Source of the DNA: Dyella acidisoli
GTDB lineage: Bacteria > Pseudomonadota > Gammaproteobacteria > Xanthomonadales > Rhodanobacteraceae
Direction of reading: 5' to 3'
Length of the DNA stretch: 64,000 bases
Assembly: GCF_030160295.1 (NCBI RefSeq)
Contig: NZ_BSOB01000017.1
Location: 112,984 to 176,983 of the forward strand
Below, in pieces: positions 8,931 to 18,048 of the stretch. Both the position numbers and the translations under genes were made by a program. The notes beneath the pieces were generated by a model. The model saw only the letters and a program-made list of their open reading frames with translations. It did not search any database and was not told the DNA's origin. Positions within the stretch are counted from its first letter, which is position 1. Each line of letters begins with the position of its first letter.

Positions 8931-11480
8931 TTATTGATAGCCAAGGATATCACGCCGGATGACGCTCTCCGTCTGACCGCTGAAAGTACCCATGCCCTTG
9001 AATTCCAACTGGAACATGACGGCAGTATCGCTGTTCGGCGCGGTCTGGCCCGGTGGCAGGCTGGTGACCACGCCGTAGTAGCCGGTCACGTAGTGGCGGG
9101 CTACTACACTCACTTTCACGCAACATCCCTCGTACTGCACGCCGGCCAGAGCTTCCACGGTGCGCTTGTCCAACATCGAGTAGGTCCACTCGCCGATCAG
9201 ACGCCAGCGTTCCGTGAGCGGATAGACCGCCGAGGCTTGATATTGTTCCAGCAGTCCGCGGCGGAACCGATAGGAGAAATTGAGGATGCCGTCAAAGCCC
9301 AGCCGGCGCTGCATCGTGAAGGTGCCGAGATCGGTGCGGCGGGAATTCGGGTTCCACAAGTATTCGGTGCTGGCCGTCCACTGGTCGTTGAGCTGGGTGT
9401 TCAGCTCAGTCACGTAATCCGAACCGCGCCAGTCGGTGGTGGCGGTGCAGCCAGCGACGGTGCTGTTGGAAACGGTGGTGCACGGCACCTGCACCTTCTG
9501 CGGCGTGAAGTAGCGAATCTGGCCGAACGTTGCCGACAAACGCTCCACACCGCCGTCGTCGAGCAGGCGGGTGGTGACCGCAGCCGTGAGGTTGTTCGCG
9601 TTCATCTGGCGGTCCGCGCCGGAGAACTGGTTCGGCGCGAACAGCATCCAGTCGTCGAAGGACATGGGTGCGGTATCGAACAGCGGCAAATTGTTCTGGT
9701 TGCGATACGGCACGTAGAGGTAATACAGCCGTGGCTCCAGCGTTTGCGTGTAATGCGTGTCGAACAGCGAGGTGCTGCGCTCGAAGATCAAGCCCTGGTC
9801 CAGGCTGATGATGGGTAGCGAGCGGCTCGGATCGCTTTGCGTGAACGGCGTGGTGCCGCTGCCCAGCTGCCCGTAATAGCTATAGCGCTGGTAACCGCCG
9901 TCCAGCGAATAGTCGGTGTAGCGGTAAGCCAGTTTGGGTCGGATGAACCAGGCGGGACCCTGGAAGTCCGCATCGACATACGGATACAGATCGATGCGGG
10001 CGCCTTCCACCTGATTGAACTTGTGGAAGTCCACCGCTTCGCTGGTCATGCCGACGTCGTACCAGCGCGCAAACGGGATATCCATATTGAACGTGGCACG
10101 CGGCAAGCGCTTGTACGGCTCCACGCTGTTCGCCTGCGATGGATCCACGTTCTGCCACATGTCGCCGCCGACTGATGCGCTCCACCAGTTGCCCGACCCG
10201 TTCAGATAAATGCTGGAATAGAGCAGCGCGGTGGAAATGGAGAACAGGTCGTTGCCGAAATCGCGCAAGTAATTCTGGTCTGACGCTCGCGTGATATTCG
10301 TGTTCAGCGACCATCCCGGCCACACGGCGGTGTTGTTGAGGATGTGATACAGGTAGCGCTGCTGACCCTGCGTGTCGATCGACGTCGAGGTGAGCTTCTG
10401 ATCGTTGTAGTTGTCGTGCGGCAGGAATTCGACCTGGAATTCGCCGCTGGTTCTGGGAAACATGTAACGCACTTCGCCGGACAACATGGCGCCACGTAGG
10501 CTGTAGTAGCGCGGCGTGAGCGTGGCGTCGTAGTTGGGGGCCAGGTTGAAGTAGTACGGAATGCGGAACTGGTAGCCCGAGCGGCCGGTGTGCTCAAAAT
10601 ACGGATACAGGAAGCCGCTCTGGCGATCGTTGTTGAGCGGGAACGACATCCACGGGAAGTAGAAGAACGGCACGCCGTACATGCTCATCGTGGCGCTGTG
10701 TGCATAGCCGCGCCCGGTGGTGTCGTCGGTCTCGATCTGCTTGGCGCGGAGTTCCCAGATGTGCCGCCCGATGTCGCAAGTGGAATAGGTGGCCATCGTG
10801 TAGCGGTTGCGGTCCGCGTCCAGCATTTCCGCGCGCACCGCGGTGCCGTTGCCGTGCGAATCCAGCATCTGGTAACGCACTGTGCCAGTCGCCAGGCCTG
10901 TGCTGTTGTCGGTATTGCCGGTGATGTGGTCGGCCGATATCAGGTGCGTGGCTTCCTGGTAATGCACATTGCCACGGGCATCGTAATCAGTGGTGTCGCT
11001 GTTGTAGTCGGCGACATCCGCCTGCAGTTCCTGATCGGCGCGGATGGTCTTCACGTGGCCGCTCAGGTGATAGGTGATCTGATCCGGGCTTTCCACGTGG
11101 TCGGACCATACCTGGGTGTTGGCCGAGGCACGCAGAGCCGAATCCTTGCTCAGGAACGGATCGTAGAACTCCAGCATGCCGTTGGGCTTGCACAGCGCGA
11201 AGTTGTCGGGGCGGGGCGGGCAAATGAAGCTGCCCAGCGGGCAGATCACTTCCGTGCCGTTCAGCGTGGCCTTGGGGTGTTTGGTCTGGGACGAGGCATG
11301 AACGCCCTGACTGCTGAACAGAGCAGCGGCAGCAGCGATTGCTAGCAGGCGGCGTGGAGGCAGAGAACGCGAGGGCGACAGGCTCTTGGGCTTCACGGAG
11401 GCAATCAATCGGCGACGAAGGGGCGTTAAGCTATCAGAAAGGCCCTGTGGACGGCACGCATCTGTAGCGAGGAAGCGCAT
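8931..11480 (-). CDS. lptD: LPS-assembly outer membrane protein LptD
   Basis: An 849-residue (longest form) outer-membrane barrel that, with LptE, inserts lipopolysaccharide. It contains a periplasmic OstA/LptA-like beta-jellyroll (about 110-270) and a long C-terminal barrel. N-terminal cysteines (CPLGSFIC...C) and the adjacent Cys-Cys pair in '[10 protein letters not shown]' near the C-terminus match the disulfide system of E. coli LptD. Start is ambiguous: the ATG at 11480 overlaps the divergent msrB ATG and gives a 28-residue leader before the signal peptide. A GTG at 11396 ([10 protein letters not shown]) gives a normal signal peptide ([19 protein letters not shown]) but has no clear ribosome site. 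I consider the GTG more likely biologically. Confidence 0.95.
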   Translation of the reverse strand: MRFLATDACRPQGLSDSLTPLRRRLIASVKPKSLSPSRSLPPRRLLAIAAAAALFSSQGVHASSQTKHPKATLNGTEVICPLGSFICPPRPDNFALCKPNGMLEFYDPFLSKDSALRASANTQVWSDHVESPDQITYHLSGHVKTIRADQELQADVADYNSDTTDYDARGNVHYQEATHLISADHITGNTDNSTGLATGTVRYQMLDSHGNGTAVRAEMLDADRNRYTMATYSTCDIGRHIWELRAKQIETDDTTGRGYAHSATMSMYGVPFFYFPWMSFPLNNDRQSGFLYPYFEHTGRSGYQFRIPYYFNLAPNYDATLTPRYYSLRGAMLSGEVRYMFPRTSGEFQVEFLPHDNYNDQKLTSTSIDTQGQQRYLYHILNNTAVWPGWSLNTNITRASDQNYLRDFGNDLFSISTALLYSSIYLNGSGNWWSASVGGDMWQNVDPSQANSVEPYKRLPRATFNMDIPFARWYDVGMTSEAVDFHKFNQVEGARIDLYPYVDADFQGPAWFIRPKLAYRYTDYSLDGGYQRYSYYGQLGSGTTPFTQSDPSRSLPIISLDQGLIFERSTSLFDTHYTQTLEPRLYYLYVPYRNQNNLPLFDTAPMSFDDWMLFAPNQFSGADRQMNANNLTAAVTTRLLDDGGVERLSATFGQIRYFTPQKVQVPCTTVSNSTVAGCTATTDWRGSDYVTELNTQLNDQWTASTEYLWNPNSRRTDLGTFTMQRRLGFDGILNFSYRFRRGLLEQYQASAVYPLTERWRLIGEWTYSMLDKRTVEALAGVQYEGCCVKVSVVARHYVTGYYGVVTSLPPGQTAPNSDTAVMFQLEFKGMGTFSGQTESVIRRDILGYQ

Positions 11481-11901
11481 GAATCAGAACAAGCCTTACA
11501 AAACCGACGAGCAATGGCGCGCAAGTCTGAGTCCGGAGCAGTACGCAGTCTGCCGCTGCTCGGCCACCGAACCGCCTTTCAGCGGCAAGTGGTACCGGCA
11601 CAAGGAAGCGGGAACCTACGTATGTGCGGCCTGCCAAACGCCCCTGTTCGCCTCCGAGACCAAATACGACTCCGGCTCCGGCTGGCCGAGTTTCTTCCAG
11701 CCGATCAAGCGGACGTCGGTGAATTTGCTGCCAGATGACAGCCACGGCATGCGCCGCACGGAAGTGCGTTGTGCAGTGTGCGAGTCGCACCTGGGGCATG
11801 TCTTTCCGGATGGGCCCAAGCCGACGGGAATGCGCTATTGCATCAATTCGGCGGCATTGGATTTTGAGCCTGACGCTCACTCCCTCTCTCCCTCGGAGTG
11901 A
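11479..11901 (+). CDS. msrB: Peptide-methionine (R)-S-oxide reductase MsrB
   Basis: A 140-residue MsrB that reduces methionine-R-sulfoxide in proteins. A GAGGAA site lies 5 nt before the ATG, and the [13 protein letters not shown] start fits the family. Motifs: '[10 protein letters not shown]', structural zinc pairs CAAC and CAVC, 'GSGWPSF', 'ESHLGHVF', and the catalytic Cys in '[11 protein letters not shown]'. It is divergent from lptD with overlapping start codons (11478-11481), so the two genes share a very tight control region. The last codons form a hairpin that probably terminates it. Confidence 0.96.
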   Translation: MNQNKPYKTDEQWRASLSPEQYAVCRCSATEPPFSGKWYRHKEAGTYVCAACQTPLFASETKYDSGSGWPSFFQPIKRTSVNLLPDDSHGMRRTEVRCAVCESHLGHVFPDGPKPTGMRYCINSAALDFEPDAHSLSPSE

Positions 11902-11903
11902 GG
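11877..11903 (+). terminator. Hairpin overlapping the msrB stop codon
   Basis: CTCACTCC and GGAGTGAG arms enclose a C/T-rich loop, followed by GGGGGCTCTTT. It lies between msrB and the convergent deacetylase gene and encodes the last residues of MsrB. Termination strength is uncertain because the T run is short. Confidence 0.5.
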
Positions 11904-11910
11904 GGGCTCT

Positions 11911-12831
11911 TTAATCCATCAACGCGCTGACGTGGGCGCTGGCGCTAGCTGCCAGCGCCTGCAGGTCATATCCGCCTTCCAGCGTGGAAACCAGCTTGCC
12001 ACCCGCGTGTGCGTGGGCCAGATCGACCAAGCGCTCGGTGATCCAGGCATAGTCCTCGGACTGCAGTTCGAGATTGGCTAGCGGATCGCGCTGATGAGCG
12101 TCGAAGCCGGCCGATACCAGTACCAGCTGCGGCTTGAACGCATGCAGTTTGGGTAGCAGTACATCGTTCCACAGCGTGCGGAATTCGTAAGAGCCTTCGC
12201 CAGGCGAGAGCGGCGCGTTGATGACGTTGCCCACGCCTTGTTCGTTAGCATTGCCCGTGCCGGGATAGAGCGGCTGCTGGTGGCTGGAAATGAACAGCAC
12301 GCGCGGTTCCCGCTGAAAGATGTCCTGCGTACCGTTGCCGTGGTGCACGTCGAAATCGGCGATGGCTACCCGTTTCAGACCATGCGCGGCCAGCGCGTGC
12401 GCAGCACCCACGGCGATATTGTTGAACAAGCAGAAGCCCATCGCGGTGTCAGGCGTGGCGTGATGACCAGGCGGCCGCACCGCACAGAAGGCGCGCGTGG
12501 CGCGACCTGTCATCACCGCATCCACCGCGGCCACTACGGCGCCTGCCGCTCGCAGACCCGCCTCGGCCGAGGCGGGCGACATCAGAGTGTCCTCGTCCAG
12601 GCGCACCGTGTCCGACTCGGGCGTGATCGCCAGGATCCGATCGACGTGGGCCGGGGTATGCACCCGCAGCAGTTGCTCCCGCGTGACCCTTGGAGCTTCG
12701 ACGCGGTCGATGGTGGCGAAGCGGTCTTGATCCAGCGCTTCCAGCACGGCACGCAAGCGAGCCGGTGATTCGGCGTGCCCCGGACCGGGATCGTGCTGCA
12801 GGCAGACGCTGTGAGTGAAAAGCTGCAGCAT
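11911..12831 (-). CDS. Histone-deacetylase-like (AcuC/APAH family) amidohydrolase
   Basis: A 306-residue zinc deacetylase of the arginase/HDAC fold. Start MLQLFTHSVCLQHD is chosen: it is 8 bp after the upstream adenosyltransferase and matches the family N-terminus. Catalytic segments are 'RPPGHHATPDTAMGFC' (paired His), 'DFDVHHGNGTQDIF' (metal Asp/His), 'SAGFDAHQRDPL' (metal Asp) and 'EGGYDL'. Bacterial members deacetylate acetyl-lysine, acetylpolyamines or small amides; the substrate here cannot be told. It is third in a minus-strand trio with the cobalamin genes. Confidence 0.9.
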   Translation of the reverse strand: MLQLFTHSVCLQHDPGPGHAESPARLRAVLEALDQDRFATIDRVEAPRVTREQLLRVHTPAHVDRILAITPESDTVRLDEDTLMSPASAEAGLRAAGAVVAAVDAVMTGRATRAFCAVRPPGHHATPDTAMGFCLFNNIAVGAAHALAAHGLKRVAIADFDVHHGNGTQDIFQREPRVLFISSHQQPLYPGTGNANEQGVGNVINAPLSPGEGSYEFRTLWNDVLLPKLHAFKPQLVLVSAGFDAHQRDPLANLELQSEDYAWITERLVDLAHAHAGGKLVSTLEGGYDLQALAASASAHVSALMD

Positions 12832-12839
12832 GCGGAAGC

Positions 12840-13409
12840 TCAGTGGGAAGCTGGCTTGCGGCGGCGCTCGTGCTGCCACAGCACTTCGCCGTGGCCGCTG
12901 CTACGAGCCAGCACCCGGCATAGCACGAACAGCAAGTCGGACAAACGGTTGAGATAGCGCTGTGCCTGCGGCCTGATCGTTTCCACGCGTCCCAGCGCAA
13001 TCACTTCGCGCTCGGCGCGGCGGCACACGGTGCGCGCCAGATGACAGCAGGAAGCAGCCATGCCACCGCCCGGCAGGATGAAATCCTTCAGCGGCGGCAG
13101 CGGTTCGTTGAATTGATCCAGCACGTGCTCCAGGCCATCGATATCGGCGTCCTCGATCATCGCCATGCCGGGGATGCACAGCTCTCCGCCGAGATCGAAC
13201 AACTCGTGCTGCACCTGGGTAAGCGTTTCGCGCACGGCATCGTCCACGCCTTCAGCAGCCAGCACCATGCCGATGGTGCTGTTGAGTTCGTCCACCGTGC
13301 CGTAAGCCGAGACCCGCAACGAATCCTTCGCGACGCGCGAGCCGTCGCCCAGGCCAGTGGTGCCGTCGTCACCCGTACGGGTGTAAATCTTCGAAAGCCG
13401 GTTACCCAT
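12840..13409 (-). CDS. PduO-type cob(I)alamin adenosyltransferase
   Basis: A 189-residue corrinoid adenosyltransferase that makes adenosylcobalamin from cob(I)alamin and ATP. The ATP-binding N-terminus 'YTRTGDDGTTGLGDGSRV' and 'DELNSTIG', and the C-terminal 'RRAEREVIAL' and 'YLNRLSDLLFVL', are hallmarks of the PduO/MMAB type. Its ATG overlaps the preceding stop by one base (TAATG), so it is translationally coupled to the membrane protein at 13409-14005. Confidence 0.95.
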   Translation of the reverse strand: MGNRLSKIYTRTGDDGTTGLGDGSRVAKDSLRVSAYGTVDELNSTIGMVLAAEGVDDAVRETLTQVQHELFDLGGELCIPGMAMIEDADIDGLEHVLDQFNEPLPPLKDFILPGGGMAASCCHLARTVCRRAEREVIALGRVETIRPQAQRYLNRLSDLLFVLCRVLARSSGHGEVLWQHERRRKPASH

Positions 13410-14005
13410 TAATGCTGCACTTGACCGCTATGCGCCAGGCGGCCGAGCTGCGTGACGAGCACATGCAACACCGCACCCAGGCCCACATAGACCGCGGTGG
13501 TTTCAAGGAACGGCAGATACCAGTCGCCCAGGTTTGCGAACCACGCACCAAAGCTCTTCGGCGCCGGCACATGGGCGCTCAACCAGTAATAGCTGCCGTT
13601 GGAAATCACGTAGCAGGCGTTCTCGCTCACCAGCAGCACGGCGATCGCCATGCCCAACGTGGAGAGCGTGATGCCGCGTTGATGCTTGGCCAGCCAGCTG
13701 CCGCCCATCCACAGCGCGCCATAGGCAGGAATCAGGAACCAGTAGCCCAGCGACACGCAGTAGTGATCCCAGAAGCTGATGCCCATGCGCGTGATGACGA
13801 GGTAATCGACCAGTACCGCTTCGGCCATCAGCAGCGGAAACGCCCAGCGACCGGTGCCACGCAGCCAGAAACCGGCCAGGAAGAACACGCCCCACGACGC
13901 GTCCCAAATGTCGTGATGAAACAGCGACAAATGCACGCGGGTCGCCGCCATCACCAAGGCGAGCGCAGCGAGAATGCCAAGACGCTGGGTTTGTGTCGTA
14001 GCCAT
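13409..14005 (-). CDS. BtuM-like membrane protein, candidate cobalamin transporter
   Basis: A 198-residue protein with about six hydrophobic helices and no signal peptide. It has an early 'HDIWDASWGVFFLAGF' segment and a single Cys at about residue 83 in 'WDHYCVSLGYW'. BtuM, a solitary ECF-type S-component for vitamin B12, is about this size, has an essential Cys near residue 80 that binds the cobalt, and is often encoded beside an adenosyltransferase. Size, Cys position and coupling to the PduO-type gene all agree, but I cannot run an alignment, so the assignment is inference. No B12 riboswitch is visible in the short upstream gap. Confidence 0.6.
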   Translation of the reverse strand: MATTQTQRLGILAALALVMAATRVHLSLFHHDIWDASWGVFFLAGFWLRGTGRWAFPLLMAEAVLVDYLVITRMGISFWDHYCVSLGYWFLIPAYGALWMGGSWLAKHQRGITLSTLGMAIAVLLVSENACYVISNGSYYWLSAHVPAPKSFGAWFANLGDWYLPFLETTAVYVGLGAVLHVLVTQLGRLAHSGQVQH

Positions 14006-14097
14006 GAAGAAACTCCCTGAGAAAGCAGACGGCTCATTGAGAAGACGCCCAGTTTAGCCCAATGCGGAGTGACACACGCACCGCGTATCATCCGCGC

Positions 14098-15324
14098 ATG
14101 ACTATCTCTCCCCCCTTTGCGCCTGAAGGCAACGTCCTGGTGGTCGGCGGTGGCCTTGTCGGCGCCAGCCTGGCGATCGCGCTGGATGCGGCCGGATGTC
14201 GCGTCACGCTGGTCGAAGCTGCCGCACCACGCACCGACGCGCAGCCCAGTTATGACGAACGCAACCTTGCGCTCGCCCGCACCACCGTAAATGGCTTGGA
14301 CTCCATCGGCGTATGGACGCTTACTGCCGGGCAGGCCACGCCGATTCGACACATCCATGTCAGTCGCGCCGGTGAATTTGGCAGTGCACGCCTGGATGCG
14401 AAAAAACATGGCGTCGACGCCTTGGGTTGGACCTTGCCCGCCCGCGAACTGGGCACCGCCTTGCTGCGCCGACTGGATACCTGCAAGCAACTGGTGCGCC
14501 TTGCGCCGGCCAGCCTCACCGGTTTGACGAAGTTCGATGACGGCTGGCGCGCGGAGATCAATACGCCGGAAGGAACGCAACACATCGATGCCGCCTTGTT
14601 GGTTGGTGCGGACGGCACTGAGTCGTTCGTGCGCGCGCAGCTCGGTATCGAGGCGGATGTGCACGATTACCAGCAGACACTATTCGTATGCACGGTGACA
14701 CCGGAGCGTGATCCGGAGAATCGCGCATGGGAGCGTTTTTCCGACGAAGGTCCCATCGCCATGCTGCCGTTGGGCGAACGTCGCTGCGGTCTCGTGCTGA
14801 CGGTTGATACAGATGTTGCGGCAGACGTCGCGGGCTTGAACGATGCGGATTTCATCGCGCTTGCGCAGAAGCGTTTTGGCTGGCGGCTGGGGCGGCTCAG
14901 TCGTCCCGGCAAGCGTCATCCGTACGCGATCAAGCGTGTCGCTGCGCGCAGCTTGATCGCGCCGCGTGCCGTGCTGGTGGGCAATGCTGCGCAGACCGTC
15001 CACCCCATTGGCGCGCAAGGCTTCAACCTCGGATTGCGCGATGCATTGACGCTTGCCGAACTGATTGCCGAAAGCGTGGATCCTGGTGCGCAGGATCTGC
15101 TCGAACGTTATGCCTCACGCCGCGCACCAGACCGCGAAGGCACCATGGCGATGAGTCATGATCTGGTGCGATTTGCCTGCATGCCGCAGCCGTTATTGGC
15201 GCCGTTTCGTTCCCTCGCCTTGCTGGCTTACGATCGCGTGCCACCGTTGCAGCGGATTCTGGCTCGACGCGGCATGGGTTTCCGCGGCGAGCCGCCGCGT
15301 GCCGTTTTGGAGCGTGTGCCGTGA
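14098..15324 (+). CDS. ubiH: FAD-dependent ubiquinone-pathway hydroxylase UbiH
   Basis: A 408-residue flavin monooxygenase of ubiquinone biosynthesis. The start MTISPPFAPEG is chosen over one 12 codons upstream because the GXGXXG-type FAD motif (VVGGGLVGASLAIAL) then lies at the usual distance. Other signatures are 'GADGTESFVRAQLGI' (the DG motif) and 'LVGNAAQTVHPIGAQGFNLGLRD' split into GNAAQTVHPIGAQG and NLGLRD (the GD-type motif; here GN). It overlaps the next gene by 4 nt. UbiH normally hydroxylates C1 of the ring; which ring position each of the two enzymes uses here cannot be read from sequence. Confidence 0.88.
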   Translation: MTISPPFAPEGNVLVVGGGLVGASLAIALDAAGCRVTLVEAAAPRTDAQPSYDERNLALARTTVNGLDSIGVWTLTAGQATPIRHIHVSRAGEFGSARLDAKKHGVDALGWTLPARELGTALLRRLDTCKQLVRLAPASLTGLTKFDDGWRAEINTPEGTQHIDAALLVGADGTESFVRAQLGIEADVHDYQQTLFVCTVTPERDPENRAWERFSDEGPIAMLPLGERRCGLVLTVDTDVAADVAGLNDADFIALAQKRFGWRLGRLSRPGKRHPYAIKRVAARSLIAPRAVLVGNAAQTVHPIGAQGFNLGLRDALTLAELIAESVDPGAQDLLERYASRRAPDREGTMAMSHDLVRFACMPQPLLAPFRSLALLAYDRVPPLQRILARRGMGFRGEPPRAVLERVP

Positions 15325-16523
15325 GAACGATTCCTGCAACACAGCGTCGCGCACCGGCGTTGGATATCGCCGTGGTGGGCGGCGGCATGGTGGGGGCTGC
15401 CGCGGCGCTCGCGTTGAGCCGTGCCGGCTTCAGCACGGCCTTGCTGGAAGCGCGTCCGCCATCGCCATGGCAGCAGCAGGACGACGTGGACTTGCGCGTC
15501 GTCGGCCTTGCGCCTTCGTCGATCAAACTGCTGGATGAGCTGGGTGTCTGGACGTCCATTCGCAATGCCCGAGCCTGTCCCTATGCGCACATGCACGTGT
15601 GGGATGCGGAGAACGGCGCCGCGATCGATTTCGATGCTGCTGACGAAGGTCGCGACCAGCTCGGCTACATCGTCGAGAACAATCTGGTGCAGTGGACGTT
15701 GTGGCAGGCACTGGATGCAGCGGGTGTGCAGCGCTTATGTCCAGCCACCGTCAAGGATTTCGAAACACGCACCGATCGCGTCGTGCTGGAACTGGCCGAT
15801 GGCGAAAGCGTGGGAGTGCGTTTGCTGATCGCGGCCGACGGCGGTGGCTCACCCTTGCGTGAGCGCGCCGGCATCAAGACGCATGGTCGCGACTACACGC
15901 AGCGCGCCGTGGTGGCGCATGTCACCACCGAGCGCCCGCATGCGCATGCCTGCTGGCAGCGCTTTCTTCCTACCGGGCCGTTGGCCTTGTTGCCGCTGGC
16001 GGACGGTCGCAGTTCCATCGTGTGGTCGTTGCCCGAAGATGAAGCGCGACGCGTGCAGGCGCTTGACGACGAAACGTTCGTCAAGAAGCTCGGCATCGCC
16101 AGTGATTTTCGTCTTGGGCGCATCACTGCCACGACACCGCGCGCGGCCTTTCCCTTGAAACTGCAACTCGCCGAGAACTACCAGGCCGAGCGCTTCGTGT
16201 TGCTGGGTGACGCGGCGCATATGGTGCATCCGCTAGCCGGGCAAGGTGTGAATCTGGGGCTGCGTGACGTGGCAGAACTACGCGATACCTTGGCGGCTGC
16301 CCGCGATGCGGGACGCGATTTTGCTTCATCGCAGGTGCTGCGCCGCTATGCGCGCCGCCGCCGGAGTGCGGATACGCTGGATGCCTATGGCTTCGATGCG
16401 CTTGCACGTATTTATGCGTGGCAAAGCGCGCCATGGGTGGCTATGCGTGGCCTTGGCGTGCGTGTTGTCGATCGCCTGTTGCCGTTGAAGCGGCGCTTGG
16501 CTGAGCATGCGGCGGGACTTTAG
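15321..16523 (+). CDS. FAD-dependent ubiquinone hydroxylase, UbiI/VisC type
   Basis: A 400-residue paralogue of the preceding enzyme, starting with GTG inside the ubiH stop (GTGA overlap). FAD motif 'VVGGGMVGAAAALAL', 'AADGGGSPLRERAGI', and 'LLGDAAHMVHPLAGQG' with 'NLGLRD' are intact; the last includes the classical GDAAH. Position next to UbiH and the VisC-like C-terminus suggest the C5- or C6-hydroxylase of the ring. UbiI and UbiF cannot be told apart confidently without phylogeny. Confidence 0.85.
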   Translation: MRTIPATQRRAPALDIAVVGGGMVGAAAALALSRAGFSTALLEARPPSPWQQQDDVDLRVVGLAPSSIKLLDELGVWTSIRNARACPYAHMHVWDAENGAAIDFDAADEGRDQLGYIVENNLVQWTLWQALDAAGVQRLCPATVKDFETRTDRVVLELADGESVGVRLLIAADGGGSPLRERAGIKTHGRDYTQRAVVAHVTTERPHAHACWQRFLPTGPLALLPLADGRSSIVWSLPEDEARRVQALDDETFVKKLGIASDFRLGRITATTPRAAFPLKLQLAENYQAERFVLLGDAAHMVHPLAGQGVNLGLRDVAELRDTLAAARDAGRDFASSQVLRRYARRRRSADTLDAYGFDALARIYAWQSAPWVAMRGLGVRVVDRLLPLKRRLAEHAAGL

Positions 16524-16553
16524 CGTTTGCTTTGATCCAAGCGAGATATAACT

Positions 16554-16580
16554 CCCTCCCCTGCAAGCAAGGGAAGGGGA
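16554..16580. repeat. CTCCC/GGGAG palindrome
   Basis: An imperfect hairpin (CCCTCCCCTGC ... GCAAGGGAAGGGG) after ubiI, related to those at 4222, 24324 and 30727. It may act as a weak terminator. Confidence 0.45.
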
Positions 16581-16630
16581 ACTCCAGGTGTTGATCTAGC
16601 TTCTCTCACCATCAAACAGAGGAATCAGCT

Positions 16631-17425
16631 ATGCGTTTCATTCGAGCAGTCTGTCTCGCATTACTCGCCGGCCTCAGTTTCGCCGCGCAAGCCAAGATGG
16701 TGCATCGCCCGGTGGAATGGACTCTCGACGGCACGCATTTCAAGAGCGTGCTGATCTACGACGACACCGACCACGCCAAGCGCCCTGGCCTGGTGATGGT
16801 GCCGAACTGGTACGGTGTGAACGATGTGGCCATCAAGAAGGCCGAGATGATCGCGGGCAAGGACTACGTGATCCTGCTCACCGACATGTATGGCGAAAAC
16901 GTCCGGCCGCAGGTCGGGCACGCCGATCAGGCGAAGGCCGCTGCTACGCCGCTCTATAGCGACCGTGCGCTGATGCGCAAGCGCATCAATGAAGCGCTCT
17001 CGCAATTGAAGGCGCAGGCAGCGAATGCGCCGATCGATACCGGCAAGCTCGCCGCGATTGGTTTCTGCTTTGGCGGTTCCGCCGTGCTTGATCTGGCGCG
17101 CAGCGGTGCAGATGTCGCGGCGGTCGTGTCATTCCACGGCGGCTTGGCCACCGACGATCCGGCGTTGGCGAAGAACATCAAGGCGCGCGTGCTGGTAATG
17201 AATGGTGCCGACGACAAGGGCACCATGCCCGACGCCGATAAGTTCCTGGACGAAATGCGCTCAAGCTCCGCCGATTGGGAGTTCCTGGTGCTCGGCAATT
17301 CCGTGCATTGCTTTACCGAAACGGAAGAGAACTCGCCGGGCTGCAAATATGATCCACGCGCTGCCGCGCGTAGTTACCGCTTGATGCACGATTGGCTGCA
17401 CGCGGCATTCAGCGGTACGCCTTAA
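16631..17425 (+). CDS. Secreted dienelactone-hydrolase-family alpha/beta hydrolase
   Basis: A 264-residue exported hydrolase. Signal peptide residues 1-21 (LALLAGLSFAAQA). The alpha/beta-hydrolase nucleophile elbow is IGFCFGG with Cys146 as nucleophile, as in dienelactone hydrolases, plus an Asp in 'VLVMNGADDKGTM' and a His in 'GNSVHCFTE'. An export signal is unusual for true chlorocatechol-pathway enzymes, so the substrate is probably not dienelactone. The ribosome site is AGAGGAA before the ATG. It is followed by a large palindromic repeat. Confidence 0.85.
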   Translation: MRFIRAVCLALLAGLSFAAQAKMVHRPVEWTLDGTHFKSVLIYDDTDHAKRPGLVMVPNWYGVNDVAIKKAEMIAGKDYVILLTDMYGENVRPQVGHADQAKAAATPLYSDRALMRKRINEALSQLKAQAANAPIDTGKLAAIGFCFGGSAVLDLARSGADVAAVVSFHGGLATDDPALAKNIKARVLVMNGADDKGTMPDADKFLDEMRSSSADWEFLVLGNSVHCFTETEENSPGCKYDPRAAARSYRLMHDWLHAAFSGTP

Positions 17426-17434
17426 TGAGGAACT

Positions 17435-18026
17435 CCCCTCTCCCTTCGGGACCTGATTAGCGTCTCGCCTCAGCTGGGCATGTGGTGGTGTTGGGGCATT
17501 GCCTGCGGCGCTTTCGGACGCCGTGGGCGCCCGAGTCACTTTTCTTTGCTGGCCCAAAGAAAAGTAACCCAAAGAAATGGCCTGAGAAGCTCGCGGCATG
17601 GGTAAGGTAAAAGCCTGAACGTGTATGGCTAGATCGAAGGTTGCTCGCCCATGGTTCAACGTCCCCGCTATACCGCGAGGCGTCGAAGCACTGAGGGCTT
17701 AAAGCCTGCTTGCCCACAGGTTGAGCTTTGCCGAGGTCTGCCCGATCTGCCTTAAGTCCTCAGCGCTCTGCCGCCTCGCGGTATAGCGGGGTTATGGAAG
17801 CTTGGCCCGCCAACGATCAAAGCAAGGCGTCATCCTTCAGGCTTGTAACTTGCACAGGCCATGAGCTCTTCAGGCCATTTCTTTGGGTTACTTTTCTTTG
17901 GGCCAGCAAAGAAAAGTGACTCGGGCCCTTTAGGGTCCGAAAGCTCCGAAAGCGCCGCAGGCAATGGTCCAACATCACGACATGCCCAGCTGAGGCAAGA
18001 CGCTAATCAGGCGGAAGGGAGAGGGT
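17435..18026. repeat. 592-bp imperfect palindrome
   Basis: The two halves are reverse-complementary in blocks. CTCTCCCTTCGG / CGGAAGGGAGAG and CTGATTAGCGTCT / AGACGCTAATCAG form the ends. The block around GAGTCACTTTTCTTTG at 17534 matches CAAAGAAAAGTGACTC at about 17911. CCCCGCTATACCGCGAGGCG at 17663 matches 17772-17791. The unpaired centre is about 90 bp. No protein is supported inside. It sits between two convergent genes. The ACTTTTCTTTGCTGGCCCAAAGAAAAGT core is a type of intergenic repeat I associate with Xanthomonadaceae; copy number in this genome is unknown. Confidence 0.85.
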
Positions 18027-18048
18027 GGCTTTCCCGGCGTGTCATGAT

